Shown here: positions 18,971 through 26,191 of the stretch, one piece after another | Layout of the letters: every line of letters begins with the position of its first letter | Numbering within the stretch: position 1 is the first letter of the stretch | Assembly (NCBI GenBank): GCA_030041215.1 | Contig: JASHOH010000004.1 | Location: 1 to 59,688 of the forward strand | Length of the DNA: 59,688 nucleotides | DNA from: Candidatus Sulfotelmatobacter sp. | GTDB taxonomy: Bacteria > Acidobacteriota > Terriglobia > Terriglobales > Acidobacteriaceae | Reading direction: 5' to 3' | Position numbers and translations under genes: made by a program | Notes under the pieces: model-generated | Database searches by the model: none | Told to the model about the DNA's origin: nothing | Seen by the model: only the letters and a program-made list of their open reading frames with translations

Positions 18971-20200
18971 ATGAAAAAACTCCAGCGAGTCGTAGACCGC
19001 CCGGCGGTTATCTTTGCGGCCGCTATTGCCACGCGTCTGGGCGCTTCAGTGTACATCCTGACCAGATTTTTCAATCCGCAAAGGCTGTTTGTGGGGAACG
19101 AATCTTCACGCATCGCGGCGGCTTTGGCTTCTGGCCTGGGATTCTCTTCGCCCTACCCTCACACGCCGGTCGCTGCAACGGCGCAGCAGCCGCCCGTTTA
19201 TCCGCTTATTTTGGCGGGAGTGTTCAAGGTATTCGGTATCTACACGGTGCAATCAGCCTGGGTCATTGTCAGCCTGCACATTCTCGCGGGGGGCTTTACT
19301 GCAGTGCTGATTTATCGACTGGGCGAACTTTGCTTCGGTAAGACAGTGGCAATTGTGGCGGGGTGGTTGTGGGTGATTCCCTGGATGTTCCAGGCGCGGT
19401 CGTTTGCCGTAAGTTTTACAAACGCTTATTTCGCAGCTCTGGCATTTTGTGTTCTTCTGATTTGGCTGGTTGTGGCGGTGCACAACAATCGAGGCTGGTT
19501 CCTGATGGGAGCATATGCTGGACTATTGCTCTTGCTTCAGCCCTCTTTTGCGCCAGTTTTTGTGGTGTATGGTATCTGCCTGGCATGTTCCAAGGCTCGA
19601 TCGGCGCGAATGTGGTTCGCGCTTGTGGGGGTGCTTTTAGTTCTGGCGCCTTGGACAGCGAGGAACTACATCGTCTTTCATCGCTTCATTCCCTTTCGCG
19701 ACAATCTCGGACTGGAGCTCTGGCTCGGGAACCGGCCGGGAATGCATGGGACCATGGATTACAGCCTCGATTTCCCGGGCGAGGACCCGACAAACTACAT
19801 TCGACTTGGGGAAACCCGCTTCATGGACGCGAAACTGAATGAGGCATGGCAGTTCATCGCGGAAGATCCAAAGTCATTTATGAAGAGGTGTGCTCTGCGT
19901 GTTGCTGAGTTCTGGTATGAGCCGTATCCGCCTGCAATGCTTCTGTTCTTTGCATTGGGTTGGGTGGGGACGGCACTCGCCTGGAAGAGGCGCTTCGGTT
20001 GGCTGTTTGTGACGCCTGCGATTGTCTATCCCCTGGTCTACTATGTCACGCACACGTATGCCGGTTATCGCCACCCGATCGAGCCGGTCATGATTCTGTT
20101 AGTGGCGTATGCGCTCGTCGAATTGGGCACTCGCGGCAAGGCGCTGCTGCAAGAGCCAGGGCGCGATTCGGTTTCTACTGGTCACATGGCGCAGTCTTGA
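18971..20200 (+). CDS. Polytopic membrane protein, GT39/PMT-like glycosyltransferase
   Basis: The 410-residue protein has about nine to ten hydrophobic segments. Its N-terminal half resembles the PMT_2/ArnT family: a first helix, then a periplasmic loop with GNESSRIAAALASGLGFSSP and QPPVYPLILAGVFKVFG, the family pattern in which a sugar-phosphate-lipid donor is used outside the membrane. The classical Asp-Glu pair of that loop is reduced to a glutamate in GNESSR. A TTG start at 18917 is possible, but the ATG at 18971 gives a compact N-terminus (MKKLQRVVDRPAVI). Donor and acceptor are unknown, and no glycan gene cluster is nearby. Confidence 0.7.
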   Translation: MKKLQRVVDRPAVIFAAAIATRLGASVYILTRFFNPQRLFVGNESSRIAAALASGLGFSSPYPHTPVAATAQQPPVYPLILAGVFKVFGIYTVQSAWVIVSLHILAGGFTAVLIYRLGELCFGKTVAIVAGWLWVIPWMFQARSFAVSFTNAYFAALAFCVLLIWLVVAVHNNRGWFLMGAYAGLLLLLQPSFAPVFVVYGICLACSKARSARMWFALVGVLLVLAPWTARNYIVFHRFIPFRDNLGLELWLGNRPGMHGTMDYSLDFPGEDPTNYIRLGETRFMDAKLNEAWQFIAEDPKSFMKRCALRVAEFWYEPYPPAMLLFFALGWVGTALAWKRRFGWLFVTPAIVYPLVYYVTHTYAGYRHPIEPVMILLVAYALVELGTRGKALLQEPGRDSVSTGHMAQS

Positions 20201-20371
20201 GCGCGAAGGAGCGAAGGACCCATGCACCTATGGGCTGTGAGATTCTTCTCCGCTGGTGGAAGCGGAGCTTCGGGCTGACGCGATCTAAACCGGCGGAACT
20301 CAAAATCCCACTGCCGGTTTGTGCACATGTTCCCCGCGTTCCTTGAGCTGCGGTATTGTTGAAAGGAAGGG

Positions 20372-20469
20372 GGAAGCGCATGCGGTCCGGTGATCGTCCC
20401 GGTCTTCAAAACCGGCGGGCGGCAGGCTATCCTGTCGCCGGTGGGTTCGACCCCCACTCGCTTCCGCCA
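20372..20469 (+). tRNA. selC: tRNA-Sec (anticodon TCA, selC)
   Basis: A 98-base tRNA with encoded CCA. The acceptor strand GGAAGCG pairs with CGCTTCC, stacked on a GTGGG/CCCAC T stem to form the elongated acceptor/T arm of Sec tRNAs. The anticodon stem CCGGT/ACCGG encloses CTTCAAA, giving anticodon TCA, which reads UGA. The very long variable arm (GCGGCAGG, loop CTAT, CCTGTCGC) is diagnostic, as is G73 before CCA. With selA it shows that this organism encodes selenocysteine. Confidence 0.95.
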
Positions 20470-20500
20470 AATTGCGATGTAGTCATAGAAAGAGGAAAGG

Positions 20501-21472
20501 ATGAAGATCGCCAAGGACGTAACCGAACTCATTGGGGGCACGCCGCTCGTGCGTCTTAATAAGGTCACCGGAGGCTGCGTGGCCGAAGTCGTCGCCAAAC
20601 TCGAAAGCCAGAACCCGTTGGGCAGCGTCAAGGACCGCATTGGCGTCAGCATGATCAACGAGGCCGAGCGCGCGGGAAAGATTCAGCCCGGTAAGACCGT
20701 GCTGATTGAGCCGACCAGCGGCAACACCGGAATTGGCCTGGCGTTTGTGGCCGCGGTGAAAGGTTATCGATTGATCCTCACGATGCCTGAGACGATGAGT
20801 CTGGAGCGGCGGGTGTTGCTGCTGGCGTTCGGTGCGGAGATCGTTCTCACGCCTGGCCCCAATGGAATGAAGGGCGCTGTCGCCAAGGCGCAGGAAATGG
20901 TTGCTAAGACTCCCAACGGCTATATGCTTCAGCAGTTCGACAACCCGGCCAACCCCAAGATTCACTTTGAGACCACTGGGCCCGAAATCTGGAATGACAC
21001 CGACGGCCGCGTGGATTTTCTGGTTTCGGGCATCGGCACCGGTGGCACGCTCACTGGCGTCTGCGAATACATCAAGCCGCGAAAGCCGTCGTTCAAGGCG
21101 ATCGCTGTCGAGCCGGCAGATAGCGCGGTGCTCTCCGGCGGCAAGCCTGGGCCGCACAAAATTCAAGGCATTGGCGCGGGATTTGTCCCCAGCATTCTCC
21201 GCACGGATTACATTGATGAGGTCATCACTGTTACGAATGACGAAGCGGTTCGCATGGCGCGCCGGCTTCCGCCGGAAGAAGGGTTATTTGTAGGGATTTC
21301 TTCGGGAGCGGCTGTGACTGCGGCGTTGCAAGTCGCACGACGAAAAGAAAATGCGGGCAAAATGATAGTGGTGGTGATTCCTTCGTTCGGAGAACGCTAT
21401 TTGAGCACGGTTCTGTTTGAAGAATTGCGCACTCTCGCGCAGCAGATTCCCACGTCGGCATTGCCGGCGTAA
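20501..21472 (+). CDS. cysK: Cysteine synthase A (O-acetylserine sulfhydrylase)
   Basis: This PLP enzyme makes cysteine from O-acetylserine and sulfide. The 323-residue sequence shows the fold-type II motifs in order: the PLP lysine in [11 protein letters not shown] (Lys44), the substrate loop [12 protein letters not shown], the phosphate-binding [10 protein letters not shown] and the [10 protein letters not shown] segment. Both length and motifs match CysK rather than cystathionine beta-synthase. The ATG at 20501 is preceded by GAAAGGA. The gene follows the selenocysteine tRNA by 31 bases and might share its promoter. CysM-type or sulfocysteine specificity cannot be excluded. Confidence 0.95.
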   Translation: MKIAKDVTELIGGTPLVRLNKVTGGCVAEVVAKLESQNPLGSVKDRIGVSMINEAERAGKIQPGKTVLIEPTSGNTGIGLAFVAAVKGYRLILTMPETMSLERRVLLLAFGAEIVLTPGPNGMKGAVAKAQEMVAKTPNGYMLQQFDNPANPKIHFETTGPEIWNDTDGRVDFLVSGIGTGGTLTGVCEYIKPRKPSFKAIAVEPADSAVLSGGKPGPHKIQGIGAGFVPSILRTDYIDEVITVTNDEAVRMARRLPPEEGLFVGISSGAAVTAALQVARRKENAGKMIVVVIPSFGERYLSTVLFEELRTLAQQIPTSALPA

Positions 21473-21577
21473 GCAGCGATCAGAAGATCGTCCGCTTGCA
21501 GATCAAACAGATTGAGACGCCTTCGTGTAGTGGTGCAGTTTGCTCGTCATCGTGAGCAAGCCTTTGCGCAGCGAAGG

Positions 21578-21625
21578 GTGGAAAATTCTGTGGAAAACTG
21601 GCCCGCTCGCGGAAAATTTTCCCAC
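21578..21625 (+). promoter_or_regulatory. Inverted repeat upstream of the RiPP operon
   Basis: GTGGAAAATT at 21578-21587 can pair with AATTTTCCCAC at 21615-21625 (one bulge), enclosing a 27-base loop. It sits about 100 bases before the precursor-peptide start and after cysK. It could be a leader structure, an operator or a weak terminator of cysK; no U-tract follows, which argues against the last. Confidence 0.3.
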
Positions 21626-21721
21626 TTCTGCAGGTGTATGATGTCTTTCCAACCAGCCACATTATTAGGATCATGACGAGGCCTGCGGTGCCTCGATCAT
21701 TTGCATCACGAAAGACAATCT

Positions 21722-21889
21722 ATGCCCACGAATCATGCTGCCGGTGAAGAGCCGCGTCCTGAAACTACCGCCAAGAAACCGTACGAAAAGCCCTCATTCC
21801 GCTACGAGCAGGTCTTTGTCACCACGGCCCTGGGATGTGGGAAGACGGGTACTCAGGGTAGCTGCGCGACCGGCCTTCCCAGGTCATGA
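21722..21889 (+). CDS. RiPP precursor peptide candidate
   Basis: A 55-residue peptide heading an operon of peptide-maturation genes. The N-terminal part is polar and acidic and ends in AKKPYEKPSFRYEQVF (17-32), with a Y-x-x-P element (Tyr21-Pro24) of the kind that PqqD/RRE-type domains bind in lasso and other RiPP leaders. The C-terminal part, TTALGCGKTGTQGSCATG and LPRS, is Gly/Thr/Ser-rich with Cys39 and Cys48 and ends in Ser55, as expected for a modifiable core. The ATG at 21722 is preferred over a TTG at 21701. The stop codon overlaps the start of the next gene (ATGA), so translation is coupled. I do not recognise the family by name. Confidence 0.75.
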   Translation: MPTNHAAGEEPRPETTAKKPYEKPSFRYEQVFVTTALGCGKTGTQGSCATGLPRS

Positions 21890-22407
21890 GGCTCACAGGG
21901 AACATGCGCGCAAATTCTGCAGCTGTATTGAAACGCGACATGGCGTGCGAGATTCTGTTGTCCTCTGGAAGCGTGCAGCTTCGCGCTCAGGGGTACAGCA
22001 TGTTTCCCACGGTGCGTCCCGGGGATGTGCTGATCGTCGAGCGCGTCAGCCTGCAACAGGTGAAAGTTGGAGATGTGGTTGTAATGTCGCGGTCTTCGGG
22101 GTTGCTAAGTCATCGCGTTATTTCTATCGGCAGGGATGCCGAAAGCGCGTTGCTCATCACGCGTGGCGATACATCGGTTGTAGATGATTTGCCAGTGCGC
22201 GAGAGTCATCTGCTTGGCCGCATCGGTTACGTGATCCGCAAGGGCAAACTAATTTCGGTGCCGTCGCGCCTGAGCGCGATCGACAACGTGGCTGCAAGAG
22301 TCTTTCGCTACTCATTTCCCGCGGTGAGGGGGGTCATGGAGATGCGTCGGCGTTGGCAAAAGAGATTTCGAACTCCGAAGGAATCGATTGCGCAGTGCCA
22401 GAGCTAG
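21886..22407 (+). CDS. S26/SipW-like serine peptidase, apparently soluble
   Basis: A 173-residue protein with the signal-peptidase I core. Ser38 lies in GYSMFPTVRPGD (box B). His76 in SHRVIS takes the place of the general-base lysine, and an RGD-x-x-x-x-DD acidic element (Asp95 to Asp101) completes the Ser-His-Asp pattern of the archaeal/ER or SipW subtype. Unlike true signal peptidases it has no convincing N-terminal or C-terminal transmembrane helix, so it may work in the cytoplasm. Between the precursor and the modification genes, the most economical role is removal of the leader peptide. It overlaps the precursor stop by four bases. An S24/LexA-like regulator is the alternative, but no DNA-binding domain is visible. 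Confidence 0.72.
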   Translation: MRLTGNMRANSAAVLKRDMACEILLSSGSVQLRAQGYSMFPTVRPGDVLIVERVSLQQVKVGDVVVMSRSSGLLSHRVISIGRDAESALLITRGDTSVVDDLPVRESHLLGRIGYVIRKGKLISVPSRLSAIDNVAARVFRYSFPAVRGVMEMRRRWQKRFRTPKESIAQCQS

Positions 22408-23210
22408 CCACCCAAGTCGAGACCTACAGTGCGGCGATCGCCATCGGCGGTTTCACGGTGCGCCTCAACACCACAGATGCAGATTTTTTCGAGGTGCTGC
22501 AAGCGCGGTACGCTGGCTTCGTCAGCAATGAGCCAAGCGCTGCATTTGAGCTCGACATCGATCTTTGCCCGCCCGAGTGCGCGACCTCCAACCCCGATGT
22601 TCGCGTGACTTTTCGCTCGGGCAACTGGATTATGCAGCGCGGCGACTTCCGCGCGGAGTGGTCTCCCGCGGCCGGTCGCGGCCGCATCCGTCAGACTGCG
22701 ACTGCTTATTCCACAGATAGCATGCTGCGCATCGTTCACACGTTGCTATTGGCGAAAAGTGGCGGATTTCTCATGCACGCCGCCAGCGTCATCCGCAACC
22801 GCAAGGCATTTCTTTTCGCGGGCGAATCCGGAGCTGGGAAAACGACGATCTCAAGTCTCGCTCCCGCCGACGCAACACTTCTCACCGACGAGATCTCGTA
22901 CGTCCGCAACCTTGACGATCGCTACCTCGCCTTTGGCACGCCTTTCATTGGAGATCTCGGCCAAGCCGGGGAAAACGCGTCGGCGCCTGTAGCCGCTCTT
23001 TATTTGCTCGCCAAGGGTCTCTCGAACTCGATCGAGCCCGTGGGCGCAGCCGAAGCCGGGCGTGCGGTCCTCGCCAACATGCTTTTCTTTGCCGAAGATG
23101 CAGAGATGGTTCGACTGGTTTTTCAGGCCGCATGTGAGTTCGTTGATCGCGTGCCGGTTTTGCGGCTCACGTTTGTGCCGGACGCACGCGTATGGGAGCT
23201 GATTCGATGA
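22353..23210 (+). CDS. HPr kinase-like P-loop protein of the RiPP operon
   Basis: A 285-residue protein resembling the HprK-related kinases found with PqqD-like proteins. The C-terminal half has LMHAASVIR, then Walker A GESGAGKT (157-164) and an acidic LLTDEIS segment. The N-terminal half is variable. Known relatives in lasso clusters phosphorylate the C-terminal serine of the precursor; the peptide here also ends in serine. Activity is inferred, since HPr itself is not encoded nearby. The frame opens with TTG at 22353, overlapping the peptidase by 55 bases; GTG at 22395 would reduce the overlap to 13 and is an equally good start. Its stop overlaps the next start. Confidence 0.78.
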   Translation: MAKEISNSEGIDCAVPELATQVETYSAAIAIGGFTVRLNTTDADFFEVLQARYAGFVSNEPSAAFELDIDLCPPECATSNPDVRVTFRSGNWIMQRGDFRAEWSPAAGRGRIRQTATAYSTDSMLRIVHTLLLAKSGGFLMHAASVIRNRKAFLFAGESGAGKTTISSLAPADATLLTDEISYVRNLDDRYLAFGTPFIGDLGQAGENASAPVAALYLLAKGLSNSIEPVGAAEAGRAVLANMLFFAEDAEMVRLVFQAACEFVDRVPVLRLTFVPDARVWELIR

Positions 23211-23527
23211 CTAAACCACTCTATGTCGCGCGCAGCCGCCGTATCGCCGCGCGCAAGCTGGGCGAAGAGATGCTCGTCATGTCGGCGCATGGATCCACGC
23301 TTTTTACGCTGAACCCGACGGCGGCTATTCTCTGGCAGGCTGCTGACGGTGCAACTCCGCTGGAGGAAATCGTCGAGAGCAAAATTTGCTCCGAATACGA
23401 GGTTAGTCCTGAAGAGGCCTTGCGCGACGCAGAATCTCTTGCCCAGGACCTGGCTAAGCACGGCATCCTGCTGATCTCCGAAAAGCCGATTGCGGAATCA
23501 AGCGCTCGCAACGAGGGGCGGCTGTGA
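23207..23527 (+). CDS. PqqD-like peptide chaperone (RRE)
   Basis: A 106-residue PqqD-family protein. The pattern MLVMSAHGSTLFTLNPTAAI followed by LWQAADG and an acidic second helix (SPEEALRDAESLAQDLAKHG) is the usual RRE winged-helix signature. Such proteins bind the leader of the precursor and present it to the radical SAM enzyme. The ATG at 23207, inside an ATGA overlap with the kinase stop, is chosen because GGGAG lies at proper spacing; ATG at 23192 is an alternative. The stop overlaps the GTG of the radical SAM gene, so carrier and enzyme are probably made in matched amounts. Confidence 0.88.
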   Translation: MTKPLYVARSRRIAARKLGEEMLVMSAHGSTLFTLNPTAAILWQAADGATPLEEIVESKICSEYEVSPEEALRDAESLAQDLAKHGILLISEKPIAESSARNEGRL

Positions 23528-24669
23528 GCACATTGCTGATGGAAATGGGTGAGCGCGCCCAGCAGCTAGGCATTCCTTTCAGTGTTCACCTCGACCTCAC
23601 TTATCGCTGCAACGAGAAGTGCGTGCACTGCTACCTTGATCATCACGACCACGGTGAACTCACCACGGCAGAAATTAAGAACCTGCTGAAGGAGATGGCT
23701 GAAGCTGGAGTCTTCATTCTTACCCTCAGCGGCGGCGAAATCTTTTTGCGCAAAGACTTCTTTGAAATTCTGGAGTGCGCGCGGGAACTGACTTTCTGCG
23801 TCAAGCTGAAGACGAATGCGGTTTTGATCCGCGAAGAACAGGCGGCGAAACTCAGCGATCTTGGCGTGCAATCGCTGCAAATCAGCATTTATTCGCATCG
23901 GCCAGAGGTTCACGATGTAATTACCAAACTTCCGGGCTCGCTGAAGCGGTCGATTGCCGCGATCCGCCTGCTCAAGACGCAAGGCCTGAAAGTTACGATA
24001 GCGAACGTGCTGATGCGGACGAATATGCAGGATATTTACGGTGTCCGCGCCCTTGCAGAAGAACTGGGCGTCGAGTGCACGCTCGATCCTACTGTTTCGC
24101 CGATGCTTGACGGTGACCGATCGATTCTGGGCTTGAATACGGATGAATCGGTCCTGCGGGAAGTTCTCCACGATCAATCGTTCATGCCAGATGTGGAAGA
24201 ATTTTGTGCGCCGCCTGCGCCTGTCAGCGAAGAAAGTATGGACGCTTTCCCGTGCAGCGCCGGGCATAACGCCTGCTATATCTCGCCTTACGGCGAGTTC
24301 TATCCCTGCGTTGCATTTCCGCTTTCCTGCGGAAATGTGCGGCAGCAGCGTTTCATTGACATATGGCAGAATTCGGAGCAGTTGAAGGAAGTGCGCTCCA
24401 TCCGCCTGCGCGATCTTTCCGGCTGCTCGCAATGCCTGCACGGCGCAACCTGCACGCGTTGCCCAGGCATGGCGTTTCTGGAAGGCAACATGCGCGGGCC
24501 CTCGACGGCTGACTGCGAAAAATCTTACGCGCGGACGGGGATTCCCTCAAAAAACCTTCTGGCGAAGAAAGATAGACCTGCGCTGCCGCGACTGGTGCAG
24601 ATTCAGCTAGTTCCGGCGATGGTTGGCGGCCGACTCGCGGGGATCGGCGCAACCGCAATCCCCGCTTAA
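23524..24669 (+). CDS. Radical SAM/SPASM peptide-modifying enzyme
   Basis: The 381-residue enzyme has the [4Fe-4S]-SAM site CNEKCVHC (Cys29, Cys33, Cys36), a GGE motif (LSGGEIFLRKDF) and a C-terminal SPASM domain. Its auxiliary cysteines lie in CYISPYGEFYPC and CSQCLHGATCTRC, with a last one in TADCEKS. SPASM enzymes that act with PqqD-type carriers form thioether or carbon-carbon crosslinks or other changes on RiPP precursors. Start is GTG at 23524, with GAGGGG upstream and a four-base overlap with PqqD. The likely substrate is the two-cysteine peptide at the head of the operon. No exporter gene follows. Confidence 0.9.
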   Translation: MSTLLMEMGERAQQLGIPFSVHLDLTYRCNEKCVHCYLDHHDHGELTTAEIKNLLKEMAEAGVFILTLSGGEIFLRKDFFEILECARELTFCVKLKTNAVLIREEQAAKLSDLGVQSLQISIYSHRPEVHDVITKLPGSLKRSIAAIRLLKTQGLKVTIANVLMRTNMQDIYGVRALAEELGVECTLDPTVSPMLDGDRSILGLNTDESVLREVLHDQSFMPDVEEFCAPPAPVSEESMDAFPCSAGHNACYISPYGEFYPCVAFPLSCGNVRQQRFIDIWQNSEQLKEVRSIRLRDLSGCSQCLHGATCTRCPGMAFLEGNMRGPSTADCEKSYARTGIPSKNLLAKKDRPALPRLVQIQLVPAMVGGRLAGIGATAIPA

Positions 24670-24838
24670 CTTACTGTCCTGAAGCTCCGCATTTTCTTGA
24701 GTAACCCTGGCGACGGACATCCTGCTGGTTGCTGCACTTCCGTACTGAACGAAGCGTTCCGTTGGTAATGGTCCGGAACTTTCTGTGAGCGAATAGGATT
24801 GGGGATTGGGGTTCTTCACCGTACTCCCTGGAGTCCGT

Positions 24839-25384
24839 ATGTTCGTCAATTTGAAATTAAGTCACGTCGCCGCATCCGCGATTTTTCTAATCGGCGTATT
24901 CGCCACTGCGCAGGACACGCCGTCGCTGGGAGACTTGGCGCGCCAGGAGCGTGCGAAAAAGGAACAGTCCAAGGCCGCGCAGACTAAGGATTCGAAGTCA
25001 ACCAAGGTCATCACGAACGAAGAGATTCGGCAGCACACTTCGGCTGTGGCAGCGTCGGCGGCAAACGATTCGAATCAGACAAATTCCGCGCCTGCAGCCG
25101 CAGACTCACCCAAGCAGTCAGCCGAACAATGGAAATCGCAGATCGAGGGCCAGAAGGGCCAGATCGCTTCGCTAGAGAAACAAATCGACGACCTTAACGC
25201 TTCCATTCAGTTTGCTCCCGGCAACTGCGTGGAGGGGTGCGTGCAGTGGAACCAGCACCAGCAGGAGAAACAGCAGCAGGTCGAGCGAATGCGGGCAGAC
25301 CTGCAAGAGCAGAAAGCGCACCTCGAGCAGATGCAGGAGTCGGCCCGCGGTCAGGGATACGGAAGTTCGGTGTGGGACCCGTAA
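24839..25384 (+). CDS. Exported coiled-coil protein of unknown function
   Basis: A 181-residue protein. A signal peptide (MFVNLKLSHVAASAIFLIGV, cleaved near ATAQ) is followed by DTPSLGDLARQERAKKEQ and a low-complexity Ala/Ser/Lys stretch. A coiled coil then spans roughly 100-125 and 140-170 (WKSQIEGQKGQIASLEKQI), interrupted by a CVEGC pair that could form a disulfide. The ATG at 24839 is preferred to an earlier frame opening because GGAG lies five bases upstream. Similar proteins are widespread but uncharacterised in Acidobacteriota, as far as I can judge. It follows the RiPP operon by 170 bases, with no overlap, so a link is not implied. Confidence 0.75.
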   Translation: MFVNLKLSHVAASAIFLIGVFATAQDTPSLGDLARQERAKKEQSKAAQTKDSKSTKVITNEEIRQHTSAVAASAANDSNQTNSAPAAADSPKQSAEQWKSQIEGQKGQIASLEKQIDDLNASIQFAPGNCVEGCVQWNQHQQEKQQQVERMRADLQEQKAHLEQMQESARGQGYGSSVWDP

Positions 25385-25435
25385 GAAGCGCGAGGTCACG
25401 AATCCCGAGTTGCGAGTAAGACAGTCCCAGCCTGG

Positions 25436-25470
25436 CAGTTCTCAGTTGTCAGTTCCCAGTTCTCAGTTGC
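25436..25470. repeat. Five tandem copies of a CAGTTNN heptamer
   Basis: CAGTTCT, CAGTTGT, CAGTTCC, CAGTTCT and CAGTTGC follow each other without gaps. The array sits in the gap between the coiled-coil gene and the SET-domain gene, in a non-coding context. Confidence 0.7.
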
Positions 25471-25575
25471 CTGGCGCTGTGAACGCCAATGCATCCGCAT
25501 GTGTTCTCCGCTGACGAAGAAACAAACTGATTATTCGCCTTCCTCTAAACCGACTGCGCATGCAAAATTAGTTTC

Positions 25576-26055
25576 ATGCCCTTAGTCGTTCGACCCTCGC
25601 GCATTCATTCCATCGGAGTATTCACCAACATGCCTATTCGCAAAGGAGAGCGCATCGTAGAGTACGCCGGGCCGCGCATTACTCCGGAAGAGGCTGACCG
25701 CCTTTACGATGGCGCGCCGCGCACGTATCTGTATGGTCTGGGAGACGGCAAAACCATCATCGATGGCGAAGGGCTGGGCGCTTATCTGAACCACTCGTGC
25801 GATCCCAATTGCGAGATCGAGGAAATCGGCAATCGCGCTTGGATCTTCGCTCGGCGTGATATCGCTGCCGGGGAAGAGTTGATGTGGGATTACAACTTAT
25901 ACGATGACGATTCGCCTGCGCCTTGCCATTGCGGCTCGCCGAAATGCCGGGGCACTATGTATTCGAGAGAGTGGATGGCGAAGATGCGGCGCAAGGCGCG
26001 AGAGAAGAAAGCTAAGGCGAAAGCTGGTTCAGATCATCGTGGGAGCGCATTTTAA
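25576..26055 (+). CDS. SET-domain protein lysine methyltransferase
   Basis: A 159-residue stand-alone SET protein that should transfer methyl groups from SAM to protein lysines. It shows the opening HSIGVFTNMPIRKGERIVEY, the pseudoknot motif YLNHSCDPNC, the SAM/lysine-channel segment GEELMWDYN and a post-SET cysteine cluster CHCGSPKCRG, which with an upstream cysteine binds zinc. The C-terminus is strongly basic (KMRRKAREKKAKAKAG). All catalytic landmarks are intact. SET proteins are common in eukaryotes and sporadic in bacteria; chlamydial members methylate the histone-H1-like Hc1. A lysine-repeat H1-like protein is encoded at 55.5 kb in this window and is a reasonable candidate substrate. 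Confidence 0.9.
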   Translation: MPLVVRPSRIHSIGVFTNMPIRKGERIVEYAGPRITPEEADRLYDGAPRTYLYGLGDGKTIIDGEGLGAYLNHSCDPNCEIEEIGNRAWIFARRDIAAGEELMWDYNLYDDDSPAPCHCGSPKCRGTMYSREWMAKMRRKAREKKAKAKAGSDHRGSAF

Positions 26056-26080
26056 GCCCACGATTTCCAAAATCAAGTCC

Positions 26081-26134
26081 AAAAGCCTAAACCGCAGAGT
26101 TCGCGAAGAAATGCCACAAAGTACGCGGAGAAGC
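26081..26134 (+). repeat. Interspersed intergenic repeat, copy 2
   Basis: Core ACCGCAGAGTTCGCGAAGAA, then GCCACAAAGTACGCGGAG. This is the closest match to copy 1 (14602-14655, opposite strand). It lies between the SET gene and the convergent RND permease gene. Confidence 0.5.
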
Positions 26135-26191
26135 TGCAAAAGGTTCTCACATACGAAGGCTTCGTCACCCCCAAAAATTGTCGATGTCCTT

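Noticed and set aside
20201-20371. Selenoprotein or small gene just before selC
   Set aside because: The gap shows no open frame with an in-frame UGA and bSECIS-like hairpin that I could support.
21722-24669. Lasso peptide cluster
   Set aside because: The YxxP leader, PqqD-like protein and HPr-kinase-like gene recall lasso clusters, but there is no asparagine-synthetase-like cyclase or transglutaminase-like B2 protease; a radical SAM enzyme is present instead.
25436-25470. CRISPR array
   Set aside because: Units are only seven bases without spacers, and no cas gene is present.
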